Counted from the stretch's first letter, positions 1 through 6,792 are shown. The stretch is 38,006 nt of DNA from Moraxella porci DSM 25326 (GCF_002014855.1 NZ_MUYV01000014.1:1-38006); one strand, 5' to 3'. Notes: generated by a model from the letters alone, not told the origin. A program made the numbers and translations.

Positions 1-114
1 GAAATCGCCCACCACAATGACTTAGGCGAAACTTCTGCCACAGTACAGCAGGATGCGCACAGCGCACCATTAATCTGGGGTGCGGGCGTCACTGTACCAC
101 TACAATATTCCCAG
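1..114 (+). pseudogene. fragment of a large toxin/haemagglutinin-like gene, cut by an IS remnant
   Basis: Frame 1 is open from the window edge. It encodes a stretch with a HSAPLIWGAGVTVPL segment, which resembles the hydrophobic pre-toxin part of large secreted polymorphic toxins rather than an enzyme. The sense of the reading frame is lost around 115, where sequence typical of the upstream end of an IS3-family element begins, and the frame stops at 172-174. The likely continuation is the NGALYAPYALQGK segment found after the IS remnant at about 266-385. Assignment to a CdiA/FHA-like protein rests on pattern recall only, and the 5' part lies outside the window. Confidence 0.35.
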
Positions 115-265
115 ACACCGCATAAGAGGTTATACTACCCCAAACTAGGAGTAATATCTCATGACAAAACAGCGTAAGCAGTACAGCAACGAATTTAAAC
201 TAGAAATGGTTAAACCCATAGAAGAACAAAATCAGCGTGTTGTTGATGTTGCTAGGCAAATCTGT
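115..265 (+). mobile_element. remnant of an IS3-family element (5' end of orfA)
   Basis: The stretch contains a good ribosome binding site (AGGAG at about 148) followed by ATG 161. It encodes roughly 35 residues that read like the start of an IS3-type OrfA helix-turn-helix (MTKQRKQYSNEFKLEMV, then an EEQNQRVVDVARQ segment). The similarity ends abruptly after VARQI, and no orfB or right terminal repeat follows. The remnant therefore looks deletion-fused to the downstream toxin fragment. The outer limits are approximate. Confidence 0.6.
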
Positions 266-385
266 TTCAATGGTGCGTTGTACGCACCTTACGCACTACA
301 GGGCAAAAAAATTACAATGGAGGATCTGATCGCAAGTGGTTTAGCTGGCAGTATTAATGGTCTTACATTTGGTGGCAAGAAATGA
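161..385 (+). CDS. chimeric 74-aa ORF: IS3 OrfA start fused in frame to a toxin-gene tail
   Basis: Residues 1-35 match the N-terminal helix-turn-helix of IS3-type OrfA proteins. Residues 36-74 (NGALYAPYALQGKKITMED, then a Gly/Ala/Ser-rich hydrophobic helix and GGKK) look like the pre-toxin or C-terminal end of a large secreted protein. The IS remnant supplies the ribosome binding site and start codon. The stop codon overlaps the ATG of the next gene (ATGA at 382-385), so translation of this chimera may be coupled to the 234-aa gene. Whether the peptide has any function is unknown; it is most simply a fusion by-product of IS decay. Confidence 0.45.
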   Translation: MTKQRKQYSNEFKLEMVKPIEEQNQRVVDVARQICFNGALYAPYALQGKKITMEDLIASGLAGSINGLTFGGKK

Positions 386-1086
386 TAAATTTGCAAAATC
401 ATAGCACAATAGACAAAAAGAATTTTTATAAAATAGTTCTTTTTGTCTTGTTCTGCGTAGCTATGGGGATTTTTTACAAAATATTTTTTCACCCTAAAGC
501 AAGCATCAGTGATACCAATAGCTACATTCAAGAGTCTAAGCTTATCCATTTACAAGATATGAACATGACTTATGTCTCGGAAAATCTGCACAGTCCTTAC
601 GGCTATAAACTGGGGACGCTTGAACAATATTACTATTACCAAACAGTTCTTTATTCGCCAAAAATGGATAAATACTTTGCACTGAGATGTTATGAGTGTT
701 TTTACCCAGAATATTTGTACGCACCAGACTTGCTTAGCGGCATTGATGACTTGGAAACCGTATCTACCATAATGTCCAATATCCATCGACCCAATCTTGG
801 CAATAACAAAGCAATATTTTTAATGGTGAATACCAAAGAGTTTGATGATAACGCAATGGGGACAAGCCAAAATCCAATTCCTGTATTTTGGTATTATCAA
901 GATGCCAATAATAAAACTCAATTTGTTAAACACAATCCTAAAATAGCCGATGCTAAACCACCTTATATGCTACAAAAGAAATTTGGTAGTCTATATGATG
1001 CTTTTGGTAAAAATTCTGCTACAGATAATTTTCAGTATTTTTATAATGTATTTTCGTATCTAACTTATCACAAGTCTGTCGATTAA
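382..1086 (+). CDS. membrane-anchored hypothetical protein, candidate immunity protein
   Basis: This 234-aa protein is not recognised as a known family. Residues about 14-36 form one clear transmembrane helix (IVLFVLFCVAMGIFYKIFF), preceded by a short Lys-rich cytoplasmic tail. The rest is polar and Tyr/Asn-rich and should lie in the periplasm. Its ATG overlaps the stop of the preceding toxin-tail ORF by 4 nt, the usual layout of a toxin gene followed by its immunity gene. That context suggests immunity to a membrane- or periplasm-acting toxin, but no sequence motif proves it. Codon use is AT-rich compared with the housekeeping genes after 7.7 kb, consistent with horizontal acquisition. Confidence 0.6.
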   Translation: MINLQNHSTIDKKNFYKIVLFVLFCVAMGIFYKIFFHPKASISDTNSYIQESKLIHLQDMNMTYVSENLHSPYGYKLGTLEQYYYYQTVLYSPKMDKYFALRCYECFYPEYLYAPDLLSGIDDLETVSTIMSNIHRPNLGNNKAIFLMVNTKEFDDNAMGTSQNPIPVFWYYQDANNKTQFVKHNPKIADAKPPYMLQKKFGSLYDAFGKNSATDNFQYFYNVFSYLTYHKSVD

Positions 1087-1157
1087 AATGAGTTCATTGG
1101 TTGGACTCAAGGTGATAAAAACCTGTACTAATCCAGACCTAATCTGACAATTGCTGA

Positions 1158-1325
1158 TGGCAATGCGACGGATGCACTGAGTGGGGCGTGCAGTTGGTAG
1201 TGCAACCAGCTTGCACTAGTTGTACAAGTATTTTGCCCAAAGAAGTAAATATTCCCACTGGCGGAATACAGCCTTTGCCTAAAGGCAGTGAACAAGATGG
1301 CAAAATATATAAGAAAGAAGAGTAA
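1158..1325 (+). pseudogene. orphan tail of a deaminase-like polymorphic toxin
   Basis: The frame is open from 1158 after a TGA at 1155 and gives 55 codons ending at TAA 1323-1325. Residues 17-22 read PACTSC, the PxxCxxC arrangement used by zinc-dependent nucleic-acid deaminases for two zinc-binding cysteines. The upstream HAE/CAE half of the active site is absent, and another frame (1129-1197) carries further toxin-like residues, so this is a frameshifted remnant without a start codon. It ends one base before the immunity-like gene at 1327. In B. subtilis the deaminase toxin ywqJ is followed by ywqK (immunity) and ywqL (endonuclease V), the same order as here; that parallel supports the call. 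Confidence 0.4.
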
Positions 1326-1326
1326 T

Positions 1327-2271
1327 ATGAATGTTTTCCGATTAAAATCTAATTTGTTAAACAATCAAGATAATCGTTGGTTTTTACAAAATCAGCCTTA
1401 TACAGGGATTGTATTTTTTGATAAAGATAATTTTCAACTCGATGTGTTTGAAGTAGAGAGTGGTTATGTTACTAAGCCTTATATATCTCCATGTCAAAAA
1501 ACATTAACAGGTATTTTACCATCTCCAATTTCTATTGATAGCTCTTCATTCAGCAATGAAGAAGAAGATGTTTATGGTTGTGGAACAATTCCGCAGATGT
1601 ACCAAAATTCCATTTATTAAGGAATGTCTTATAATTTTAGAAATGGGAAATGTATTTATGAGGGTTACAGTAATGAAGATGGTATTACAGAAAGCAAGAT
1701 TCATTGGTCTTACAATCCCAATAATCCAATTCTGGATGATTTAAAGCAATTTGAATTGCAAAACTACGACAAAAAACTTCCGAGGTCTTTCTATTACTAT
1801 TATCGCTCAAATAATAGTTTTTCATATTATCTTTGGGATGATAAGGATTATTATGAGCATATTAGTATTTCTTACTTTCCTGATTCAGGTATGGTAAAAT
1901 CATTGTTTCTGCAAGGAGATGTATTAAAAACAAAATCATACTTAAATTGCCCAATACAATTACCAGAAATATTTAGAACAATAGAAAATTATCACAATTT
2001 CATTTTTTGTGATAAAGTTGGTCATTTAGTTTTACGCATAGACAAAAGTTATATTCGGCAACTTTTTGATACATGGCTTAAAAATAATTCCTTCAAAAAT
2101 ATAAAATCTCTCAGCATTAGAGGTGTTGAAGGGTTAGATGACTTGTCAATTTTTAGTAATAAGAAATATTTTGGAAGTTTAATAGAGCTTGCTATAGATG
2201 AAACATTGGACAAGTCAGTTGTTCATGATTTAAAAATTAAAAATCCAAATTTAATTATAAGATTATATTAA
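1327..2271 (+). pseudogene. YwqK-like antitoxin/immunity gene with an internal nonsense codon
   Basis: Two stretches, 1327-1617 (97 codons) and 1621-2271, are in the same frame and separated only by TAA 1618-1620. Read through, the product is about 314 aa. It contains YwqK/MORN-like units of the type Y-x-G-x-x-Y-x-F-x-x-G-x-x-x-x-E-G-Y: residues around QPYTGIVFFDKDN, and across the stop, xGMSYNFRNGKCIYEGYSN. A glutamine (CAA) at the stop position would fit the repeat pattern, so a single C-to-T change explains the break. An internal ATG at 1624 could restart a 215-aa C-terminal product, but its AAGGA lies directly against the ATG. The gene sits between a deaminase-like toxin tail and an endonuclease V-like gene. 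Confidence 0.55.
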
Positions 2272-2283
2272 TAGGAAAGTATT

Positions 2284-2647
2284 TTGATTTATCTTATTTT
2301 AGATGCTTATTATCATGATGTTGATGGTAAAACTACAGCAAATGTTTCAGCAATTAGATTTACTGGTATTGAGAATAACATTATATTAAACGAATACAAA
2401 GCCGTTATTCATAATGTCAGTCCTTATAAATCAGGTCAATTTTATAAAAGAGAAATGCCATGTTTATTAGGATTGATAGACAAAATAAATGATCCTTTTG
2501 ATGTTATCATTATTGATGGCTATGTGTATTTAGATGGTCAGGATAAAGCAGGTCTTGGTAAATATTTATATGACCAATTAATCATCAAAAAGCCAATTAT
2601 TGGCATTGCCAAGACAAATTTTTATGGCATCCCATCAGAATATAAAA
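2284..2647 (+). pseudogene. endonuclease V-like gene, 5' part (split by transposon)
   Basis: Endonuclease V (Nfi/YwqL) cleaves DNA next to deaminated adenine (inosine). This part shows the family's blocks: LILDAYY (first catalytic Asp), YKREMPCLLGL (catalytic Glu), DVIIIDGYVYLDG (third acidic residue) and PIIGIAKTNF. A TTG start at 2284 is preceded by AGGAAAG at 2274. The frame is interrupted at 2648 by the end of an IS1016-like element. Joining base 2647 to 6793, which removes the element and one 8-bp duplication, gives ...SEYKIYRGTSKHPLYVT..., an uninterrupted protein of 174 aa. The gene follows the YwqK-like gene by 12 nt, so it was probably in its operon. Confidence 0.75.
2640..2647. repeat. 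8-bp target duplication, left copy (outer IS)
   Basis: The sequence ATATAAAA directly precedes the left terminal repeat of the outer element and is repeated exactly at 6785-6792 after the right terminal repeat. Eight-base duplications are typical of the IS1595 family. Confidence 0.9.
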
Positions 2648-2666
2648 GGGGCTGTACTAGATTAGC

Positions 2667-3126
2667 CTAAATCCCACACCATCTTCTCAATACTTTAAGC
2701 TGATTAGATGGTGTACCATAGTTAAAACGAAACTCACATTCTTTGATAAAAAGATGAAAGTGTTTCTTGTCAATGCCATTGTACTTTCTTAAAACACGCT
2801 TGGCTTGCGACCAGAAATTCTCAATGCCGTTGATGTGATTATGGTCTTTTGCAAATTCTTTGGAATGGTTAATTCTAAAATGCTTAAAATCACTTACATC
2901 AAGAGCATTATAGCTTTTGTAGCAGTCTGTATAAACAATACTATCAGGCTTGATTTTGCTTGTGATGATAGGCATTAGCGTGTTAGTCTTGGTGTCTTTA
3001 ACCACAACCACAAAGACTTTACCGTTGCGTTTTAAAAGACCGAAGACAGCTGTTTTACCACCAGCGCCACGACCACGCTTGCCTTTGCGAATGCCGCCAA
3101 AATAGCTTTCATCAAGCTCTATTTCG
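2667..3126 (-). pseudogene. IS1016-like transposase, C-terminal part
   Basis: On the minus strand this reads E-I-E-L-D-E-S-Y-F-G-G followed by a GKRGRGAGGK stretch and VFGLLKRNGKV, the start of the ISXO2-like DDE domain. Further motifs are IVYTDCYKSYNAL (second Asp) and NGIENFWSQAKRVLRKYNG (catalytic Glu and conserved Lys). The reading frame is intact up to the boundary with the inner element at 3127. Joined to the N-terminal piece at 6544-6745 (one 8-bp duplication removed), it gives 217 residues, a normal length for IS1016-type transposases. The first internal ATG is at 3011, too late to make a working enzyme alone. Confidence 0.85.
3119..3126. repeat. 8-bp target duplication, left copy (inner element)
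   Basis: CTATTTCG lies immediately before the left end of the inner element and is repeated exactly at 6544-6551 immediately after its right end. It lies within the outer IS transposase gene, at the codons for the residues just before ELDESYFGG. Confidence 0.88.
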
Positions 3127-3220
3127 CGCCATTATGTAGCACCTGCACAAAACTAACCACAATAAAAGCAGCTCTTTGGCTGCTTTTTCTTTGATTTCTT
3201 ATTGCTTTTAATGGGTTTAA

Positions 3221-3649
3221 CTACTCTCGAGGGGTATTTGTCACCCATTGATAGCGTGTTTCGCCTTTTCTTATTCCTGTTTGGATAACCAAGCCTTGTT
3301 GAACCAGTGGTCTTAGTACATTATAAATAGCTTTGCTCTGTCTTTTATCAGGCTCTGGGCTTGTGTTTTCGGCACTGTCTAGCATCAGTGCTTGTTTTGC
3401 GATTTCATGCGTTAATAATGGCTTATCTGCTTGTTTTAGCACCTGCACTACTAGGGTTTTGATACTATTTTTAAAAGCGGATGTTCTTAATTTGGGCAGT
3501 TGGTCTATTTCGCCCATGATTTTAGCAGCTTGGGTGAGAATGTGAATTTGCTGCTCAATCTCTTGGATTTGTTTGTGTAGCGCCTGTTTGTGCTTGATAA
3601 GTTTATCAATTCTATTGGCAATACCGCTGTTGATATGAGATTCTGCCAT
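3221..3649 (-). CDS. coiled-coil plus winged-helix accessory protein of the transposon
   Basis: This 142-aa protein starts at ATG 3649 behind a strong ribosome binding site (GGGGG about 5 nt upstream). Residues about 10-45 form a coiled coil rich in Lys/Gln/Glu (HKQALHKQIQEIEQQIHIL). Residues about 65-135 look like a winged-helix DNA-binding domain: TLVVQVLKQADKPLLTHEIA, then SKAIYNVLRPLVQQGLV and a KGETRYQW wing. It lies 68 nt behind the transposase on the same strand and is probably co-transcribed. A role in transposition control, end binding or target choice is plausible but unproven. No specific family is recognised. Confidence 0.65.
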   Translation of the reverse strand: MAESHINSGIANRIDKLIKHKQALHKQIQEIEQQIHILTQAAKIMGEIDQLPKLRTSAFKNSIKTLVVQVLKQADKPLLTHEIAKQALMLDSAENTSPEPDKRQSKAIYNVLRPLVQQGLVIQTGIRKGETRYQWVTNTPRE

Positions 3650-3717
3650 ATTACCCCCTTATTGTTTTGGCTTGTTTTGGCTTTTTAATTGGATTGGATT
3701 GAATTTGCTGGTGTTTG

Positions 3718-4758
3718 TTAAGCCGCTAGGGTTTCCACGCGCTTTTTATTGCCTTGCCAATAGCCACGCCAATCATCAGAAGGTAAACTGGTTAAGCATT
3801 TGGATACCACGTCATTGAAGATGACGCCATTGCTCAGACGGCGAGTATCTTCACGGTATGCGATTTCATTGGCATATTCATATAGGTAGGCGTTGTTCAT
3901 TTTGTGAACTTGCCCATAGTACATACGCTTAAAGCGACTAAAATAGCTTTCTGCTAAGTTATTGGTCACACCAGTATCAGAGCGATATTCCTTTTGGTGG
4001 TTGACGCGCTTTAGGTCGTGAAAATAAATCAGGTTGTCATAAGCTGGGCTTTCATCGGTATGGATGGTACTGCCTTTTTCAATGTGTTTGTTAGCAAGCT
4101 GATTAACAACTTTGCTGTTTTCAGATTTAGCAACAAAAGCAATGGTGTTTCTTGCACCAATTTGTTTGTCGTCTTGTGTATCATCTTGCTTGGCAAAACT
4201 ATCCCGCATAACCAAAATCGCACGTTTTAGCGGGTTTTCGTGTTGTTTTAAGCGTCTATCAACACGCTCACTCTTTTTGTTCTTAGGTTTTTGGCTAGAA
4301 TGGACATAAGTAGCGTCCATGTGCACCACGCCACTCAGCTGCATCATTTCTCGCTGTTTATGCACCTTTAAAGCTTCTTTGATTTTATGCAGCAGTACAA
4401 AAGCAGTTTTGTATTGTACATTTAAGTCACGAGCAATTTGTAAAGCAGAAATACCCTTGGCTGCATTCACATACAAGCTACAGGCAAATAAAATATCACG
4501 CAAAGGCAATTTGTGATGAGCAAATAACGTACCCGCTGTCACTGAAAAACGGTAATTGCATTCCTTGCATTGCCACTGTTTACGAGATTTAATGTAATAA
4601 GCCTCATGCTTTTTGCCACAACGAGGGCATATTACATCCTTACCCTCACCCCAACGCAATTTCTTCATTGTCATCACCGCCTCATGTTCACTCATGCGAG
4701 CAATAGCAATCGGTGATAGATTGCGTGCTTCGGCAGAGAGAAGGAAGTGTTGTGGCAT
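3718..4758 (-). CDS. IS1595-family transposase of the inner element
   Basis: This DDE transposase of about 346 aa has an N-terminal zinc ribbon (CPRCGKK ... WQCKECNYRFS, residues about 43-70). A helix-turn-helix region follows (GISALQIARDLNVQYKTA), then an ISXO2-like catalytic domain with HMDATYV (first Asp), HTDESPAYD (second Asp) and NNLAESYFSRFKRM (Glu). ATG 4758 is chosen because GGAG stands 6 nt upstream; an in-frame TTG at 4770 overlaps that site. It is much longer than the IS1016-type transposase, so it belongs to a different IS1595 subgroup. The gene appears intact, so the inner element could be active. The accessory gene at 3221-3649 follows on the same strand. Confidence 0.9.
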   Translation of the reverse strand: MPQHFLLSAEARNLSPIAIARMSEHEAVMTMKKLRWGEGKDVICPRCGKKHEAYYIKSRKQWQCKECNYRFSVTAGTLFAHHKLPLRDILFACSLYVNAAKGISALQIARDLNVQYKTAFVLLHKIKEALKVHKQREMMQLSGVVHMDATYVHSSQKPKNKKSERVDRRLKQHENPLKRAILVMRDSFAKQDDTQDDKQIGARNTIAFVAKSENSKVVNQLANKHIEKGSTIHTDESPAYDNLIYFHDLKRVNHQKEYRSDTGVTNNLAESYFSRFKRMYYGQVHKMNNAYLYEYANEIAYREDTRRLSNGVIFNDVVSKCLTSLPSDDWRGYWQGNKKRVETLAA

Positions 4759-4802
4759 GGTGTTCTCCAATAATAATTAATTAGTAACCAATATGTGTTT
4801 AT

Positions 4803-4820
4803 ATCATCATATACGATGAT
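4803..4820. promoter_or_regulatory. inverted repeat in the divergent promoter region, possible operator
   Basis: ATCATC-N6-GATGAT forms a short palindrome between the transposase and the cargo operon, 21 bp upstream of the cargo -35 box. It could bind a regulator such as the small DUF6471 protein encoded next to it. The surrounding sequence is very AT-rich, so chance is possible. Confidence 0.35.
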
Positions 4821-4840
4821 TATATCACAATAATATACAT

Positions 4841-4869
4841 TTGCAAATACTTTTTTCATCATGTATAAT
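4841..4869 (+). promoter_or_regulatory. strong sigma70-type promoter for the cargo operon
   Basis: TTGCAA (4841-4846) and TATAAT (4864-4869) are separated by exactly 17 bp. Transcription would start near 4876, giving a leader of about 30 nt before ATG 4906. This also argues against the upstream in-frame ATG at 4861, which lies within the promoter. Confidence 0.75.
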
Positions 4870-4905
4870 GAAAACATATATTTAGTGTTATTCGGAGAAA
4901 TAATT

Positions 4906-5148
4906 ATGACTGAGCAAACAACAGTTTCAGATGACGCTTATTGGAAAGGTTACGTACGCGGTCTTTTAAAAGCAGAGATCGCCAGACGTAACATCAGCTA
5001 TGTCGAAATTTCAGAAAGACTAGCGGCACAAGGTATCCATGAAAGCCCACAAAATATCAGCAATAAAATCGCCAGAGGTACTTTTGGTGCGATTTTTATG
5101 GTGCAGGTATTAACTGCGATTGGATGTGAACAGATATCAGTAAAGTAA
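4906..5148 (+). CDS. small DUF6471-type helix-turn-helix protein
   Basis: This 80-aa protein starts at ATG 4906, with GGAG about 9 nt upstream (4894-4897). The core (YWKGYVRGLLKAEIARRNISY, then ISERLAAQGI, PQNISNKIARGTFGAIFMVQVLTAIGC) matches the DUF6471 pattern: an Xre-like four-helix DNA-binding fold in which the protein is little more than the helix-turn-helix. It is first in the cargo operon, 11 nt before the methyltransferase gene. Such small proteins often act like controller proteins of modification systems; here that role is inferred from position and from the palindrome at 4803. Confidence 0.7.
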   Translation: MTEQTTVSDDAYWKGYVRGLLKAEIARRNISYVEISERLAAQGIHESPQNISNKIARGTFGAIFMVQVLTAIGCEQISVK

Positions 5149-5159
5149 GATATTCAATT

Positions 5160-5942
5160 ATGAACAACAAAGATATTGGGTTGCCAATAAATACAATTTA
5201 CAATGAAGATTGCTTAATAGGTATGCAGAGAATTAATGATAAATCCATTGACATGATTTTATGTGATTTACCTTACGGAACAACTGCTTGTGCATGGGAT
5301 AGTATTATTCCATTAAATGAATTATGGGAACAATATAAAAGAATTATAAAGCCGACAGGTGCTATTGTTCTGTTCGGTAGCCAACCTTTTACATCTTTAC
5401 TTGTTGCAAGTAATTTAGAATGGTTTAAATATTCATGGATATGGCACAAAAACCGTGCTACAGGTCATGTTCATGCAAAGAATAAACCAATGAAAATACA
5501 TGAAGATATTTGTGTGTTTTCACAAGGAACAACAGTACACGCCAGTCAATCAAAAAAAAGAATGACATATAATCCGCAGGGTTTAATTTCACTAGACACC
5601 CCTATAATTCGTGTAAGAAATGATAGGGGCGATGATACTGTTTTATCAGCAAGAAAATCACACCGCCCAACTGAACAAACTGATACAGGCTATCCTAATA
5701 GCTTATTGTATTTCCCTATTGAAATGAATGAAAAGAGATTTCACCCAACACAAAAGCCTTTAGCTTTATGTGAGTATCTTATTAAAACTTATTCTAACAG
5801 CAATGAGATTATACTGGATAATTGCATGGGTAGTGGCACAACTGCACTTGCATCAATTAACACTGGAAGAAATTACATCGGTTTTGAAAAAGACTTTGAA
5901 ATATATAACATCGCTATGGAGAGGGTAGAAAGTAATGGATAA
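5160..5942 (+). CDS. site-specific DNA methyltransferase (beta-class, N6-A/N4-C type)
   Basis: This 260-aa enzyme shows motif IV DLPYGT (residues about 36-41), followed by a central variable target-recognition region. Motif I then comes near the C-terminus (ILDNCMGSGTTALAS, residues about 219-233). The order motif IV, recognition region, motif I defines the beta class of amino-methyltransferases, which transfer a methyl group from S-adenosylmethionine to adenine N6 or cytosine N4. The DLPYGTT variant with a following W-D is common in phage and mobile-element enzymes. The length is typical and the frame intact. It overlaps the next gene by 8 nt, suggesting coupled translation. The recognition site cannot be predicted from the sequence. 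Confidence 0.88.
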   Translation: MNNKDIGLPINTIYNEDCLIGMQRINDKSIDMILCDLPYGTTACAWDSIIPLNELWEQYKRIIKPTGAIVLFGSQPFTSLLVASNLEWFKYSWIWHKNRATGHVHAKNKPMKIHEDICVFSQGTTVHASQSKKRMTYNPQGLISLDTPIIRVRNDRGDDTVLSARKSHRPTEQTDTGYPNSLLYFPIEMNEKRFHPTQKPLALCEYLIKTYSNSNEIILDNCMGSGTTALASINTGRNYIGFEKDFEIYNIAMERVESNG

Positions 5943-6504
5943 CAGTCAAAATAGTAATTTCACCAACAAATCAAAACAACTAGGTCAAGCAGATGATTCT
6001 GCTGCAAGATTGTTAATTGAGTTGTTAGGTAGCTCAGTGGGGCGAAATTTTGATATTGAGAGTATTTTTGTAGAAAAGACAAAGGATGGAGTTTGGAGAT
6101 GGTTTATCTTTGAGTTTCTTAAAGCCGAAACTATCCCACCACAATTAAGCCATCCTAATTTTTATTGGTATAAGAATGGTAGAAAGTTTTTAAGTCTATG
6201 GGCTGTTGTTCAAACTTTTCGCAAAGCAGGCTACAAGGCAGAATTAATACTTGTAAATTATGCTGACGATAGGTCATTGGGAATTAAAAGAATGTTAGTT
6301 ACGGATGTAAAAGTTGAAACCAATGAGGTTTATTGTACTAAACGAGATGGGACAATTATTTATAACCATGTTCAAACTATAGACTCGAATAAAAGTTTTG
6401 AGGATTTTAAACAATTATTCAAAACATTCAACGATACAAAACAAGGGGATACATGGGAGATTTTGGACGATTTAATGTTAAATAGTGCCAATAATAATGA
6501 TTAG
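5935..6504 (+). CDS. unknown protein coupled to the methyltransferase, possible restriction nuclease
   Basis: The 189-aa protein starts inside the end of the methyltransferase gene (ATG 5935). It is last in the cargo operon, ending 39 bp before the transposon end. A predicted beta-strand pair with acidic residues and Lys (DIESIFVEKTKDG, then WFIFEFLKAE) is followed by a SHPNFYWYKNGRKFLSLW block. The EFLK pattern could be a divergent PD-(D/E)xK nuclease core, and the position beside a methyltransferase fits a restriction enzyme. No motif is decisive; an anti-restriction or accessory role is also possible. The frame is intact and the composition AT-rich like the rest of the cargo. Confidence 0.5.
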   Translation: MDNSQNSNFTNKSKQLGQADDSAARLLIELLGSSVGRNFDIESIFVEKTKDGVWRWFIFEFLKAETIPPQLSHPNFYWYKNGRKFLSLWAVVQTFRKAGYKAELILVNYADDRSLGIKRMLVTDVKVETNEVYCTKRDGTIIYNHVQTIDSNKSFEDFKQLFKTFNDTKQGDTWEILDDLMLNSANNND

Positions 6505-6543
6505 TAAAGAACTTTTGTTTTGTGCAAATGCTACATAATGGCG

Positions 6544-6551
6544 CTATTTCG
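6544..6551. repeat. 8-bp target duplication, right copy (inner element)
   Basis: CTATTTCG follows the right terminal repeat of the inner element and matches 3119-3126. Confidence 0.88.
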
Positions 6552-6745
6552 CCATCAAACAATTCTTTAGCCTCAAGATTAAGATGGTATTCTATCACAA
6601 GTCTGATTTTATGATAGAATAAAGCTGCTGAATTTGGGTGTATTTGTAGTAAATCAGCTGCCGAACGAGCAGTAACTTCAAGTACAAAAAATTCAAGCAG
6701 TCTTTTTTGTACTTTTTTACTTAGTTTACAATGGGTTATCTTCAT
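6544..6745 (-). pseudogene. IS1016-like transposase, N-terminal part
   Basis: From ATG 6745 the minus strand encodes the typical N-terminus of IS1016-type transposases: MKITHCKLSKKVQKRLLEFF, then VTARSAADLLQIHPNSA (helix-turn-helix) and KELFDGEIx. The sense is lost at the inner element boundary (6543), beyond which a few unrelated codons lead to a stop. With the inner element removed, it continues directly into ELDESYFGG at 3118. The start codon lies about 25 bp inside the right terminal repeat of the outer IS. Confidence 0.85.
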
Positions 6746-6784
6746 AAAACTAGTATAACATGAGAGTTATTCTAGTACAGCCCC

Positions 6785-6792
6785 ATATAAAA
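6785..6792. repeat. 8-bp target duplication, right copy (outer IS)
   Basis: ATATAAAA follows the right terminal repeat TCTAGTACAGCCCC and equals 2640-2647. Confidence 0.9.

Larger units (their letters stand above)
3127..6543. mobile_element. inner IS1595-family transposon carrying a methyltransferase cargo
   Basis: The termini are CGCCATTATGTAGC at 3127-3140 and its exact reverse complement at 6530-6543. Similarity continues further inward (about 25 of the first 27 bases pair, with a TGCACAAAAC block), and CTATTTCG duplications flank it. The 3417-bp element is inserted in the transposase gene of an IS1016-like element. It holds two minus-strand genes (transposase 3718-4758 and accessory 3221-3649) and three plus-strand cargo genes (4906-6504) read from one divergent promoter region. 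Passenger genes in IS1595-family elements have been described. The cargo is clearly AT-rich. Confidence 0.87.
2648..6784. mobile_element. outer IS1595-family (IS1016-like) element, interrupted by a second element
   Basis: The element begins with GGGGCTGTACTAGA (2648-2661) and ends with its exact reverse complement (6771-6784), a perfect 14-bp terminal inverted repeat flanked by the duplication ATATAAAA. Total length is 4137 bp. Subtracting the inner element (3417 bp) and one copy of its 8-bp duplication leaves 712 bp, the usual size of IS1016-type elements. It encodes one minus-strand transposase, now in two pieces (6544-6745 and 2667-3126). The element disrupts the endonuclease V-like gene. 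Both ends are intact, so the composite might still be mobilised by a transposase supplied in trans. Confidence 0.9.

Noticed and set aside
3127..3140. A 6-bp duplication GAAATA with ends starting GCGCC for the inner element
   Set aside because: Shifting the boundary by one base gives perfect 14-bp ends and an 8-bp duplication (CTATTTCG), which fits the IS1595 family better.
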